From NCBI GenBank assembly GCA_027371655.1, contig DAHXMR010000006.1, positions 1-6,626 on the forward strand: a DNA stretch of 6,626 nucleotides. Direction: 5' to 3'. Positions 6,424 to 6,626 of the stretch are shown here, piece by piece; the first letter of the stretch is position 1, and the number at the start of each line of letters is the position of its first letter. This stretch comes from Microcaldota archaeon (GTDB taxonomy: Archaea; Micrarchaeota; Micrarchaeia; Norongarragalinales; CAINOH01). Under the pieces are notes generated by a model that saw nothing but the letters and a program-made list of their open reading frames with translations, was not told the origin of the DNA and did no database searches. The position numbers and the translations under genes were made by a program.

Positions 6424-6595
6424 CAAAGCCCCACGGTGCGCAAAAATACTTCGAACTGCGGTTCGAAGATTTGTGCGCGCTTTCGCGCACAAGCCCTTCG
6501 CCGTCGGGCAATGTTCGTGGCGCACCGTGGCAACGGTTGGGCTTTTGCCCGAAATGCAAACAAGACCACGGCCTCGGCCGTGGGGCTTTGTTTTT
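6424..6595 (+). ncRNA. Candidate structured RNA: closed three-arm fold plus 3' terminator hairpin
   Basis: No reading frame fits here, but the region is packed with perfect stems. An 11-pair stem (6431-6441 with 6520-6530) closes three hairpins. These are 6449-6456/6461-6468 (8 pairs), 6471-6479/6484-6492 (9 pairs, CTTT loop) and 6493-6496/6506-6509 (4 pairs). The first has loop TGCG closed by C-G, which as RNA is a UNCG tetraloop and argues that the + strand is the RNA strand. A small hairpin at 6539-6542/6547-6550 and a terminator hairpin follow. The outermost bases CAAAGCCCCACGG (6424-6436) are also perfectly complementary to 6578-6590, which gives an alternative fold. No known RNA family is evident: RNase P, SRP and tRNA hallmarks are absent. 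It could be a free RNA or the structured 3' end of the cupin transcript. No clear promoter is visible just upstream. Confidence 0.55.
6558..6595 (+). terminator. Hairpin and T-run terminator
   Basis: CCACGGC (6566-6572) pairs with GCCGTGG (6577-6583) around a CTCG loop. An outer stem AAACAA (6558-6563) pairs with TTGTTT (6588-6593) across an asymmetric internal loop. A run of five T (6591-6595) follows, and six more T occur at 6601-6606. This would end the methyltransferase-cupin transcript or the candidate RNA. The remaining bases, 6607-6626, show nothing recognisable. Confidence 0.65.
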
Positions 6596-6626
6596 AAACG
6601 TTTTTTGCCTAATCACAACCGCACCA

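Noticed and set aside
6449..6492. tRNA arm, because of GGTTCGAAG
   Set aside because: There is no seven-pair acceptor stem, D-arm or anticodon arm at tRNA spacing, and the TTCGAA is part of an eight-pair hairpin stem rather than a T-loop.
6424..6590. Miniature inverted-repeat transposable element, given 13-bp perfect terminal inverted repeats
   Set aside because: No target-site duplication is visible next to the repeats, and the internal perfect stems, UNCG loop and terminator fit an RNA better. A genome-wide copy search would settle it.
6591..6600. TATA-like GTTTAAAAAC on the - strand as a promoter for an antisense RNA
   Set aside because: A start about 25 bases downstream would fall inside the terminator hairpin, and the T-run reads naturally as the end of a + strand transcript.

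Overview
The window carries the distal end of an A/V-type (archaeal-type) ATP synthase operon, followed by a methyltransferase-cupin gene pair and a strongly structured non-coding region. All genes lie on the + strand. The ATPase subunits fit an archaeon best. Bacteria with A/V-type ATPases (Thermus, clostridia, spirochaetes) cannot be excluded from protein sequence alone, and I could not place the lineage further. The ATPase genes are GC-rich with mostly CGC arginine codons. Shine-Dalgarno sites are clear in front of several genes.

Layout: bases 3-1673 hold the catalytic subunit A (atpA), missing roughly its first 50 residues at the window edge. Bases 1674-1792 are a very A-rich spacer. Bases 1799-3205 encode the nucleotide-binding but non-catalytic subunit B (atpB). 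Bases 3224-3487 encode an 87-residue protein with two membrane helices and a CxxCxxxxC tail, which I do not recognise as a standard ATPase subunit. Bases 3519-4187 encode the central-stalk subunit D (atpD). A and B form the hexameric head, and D is the rotor shaft inside it. The small membrane protein sits in the middle of this otherwise standard A-B-D order.

After a 119-base spacer, bases 4307-6013 encode a 568-residue protein. Its C-terminal part is a SAM-dependent methyltransferase closely resembling guanidinoacetate methyltransferase and the Rmt2 arginine methyltransferases, including both acidic residues that hold the guanidino group in GAMT. Its first ~320 residues are unrecognised. The stop codon of this gene adjoins a perfect GGAGG ahead of a 116-residue single-domain cupin (6028-6378), so the two are probably translated from one message. 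The methyltransferase gene has lower GC and a different arginine and isoleucine codon choice from the ATPase genes, so it probably has a separate history or expression level.

Bases 6379-6626 contain no gene. They hold a pyrimidine-rich tract and then about 170 bases of nested perfect inverted repeats ending in a hairpin plus T-run. Four copies of a CCACGG/CCGTGG element can pair in two mutually exclusive ways. This is either a structured non-coding RNA or a switch-like 3' untranslated region and terminator for the cupin transcript. The most novel items are this RNA element, the GAMT-like fusion protein and the cysteine-tailed membrane protein inside the ATPase operon.
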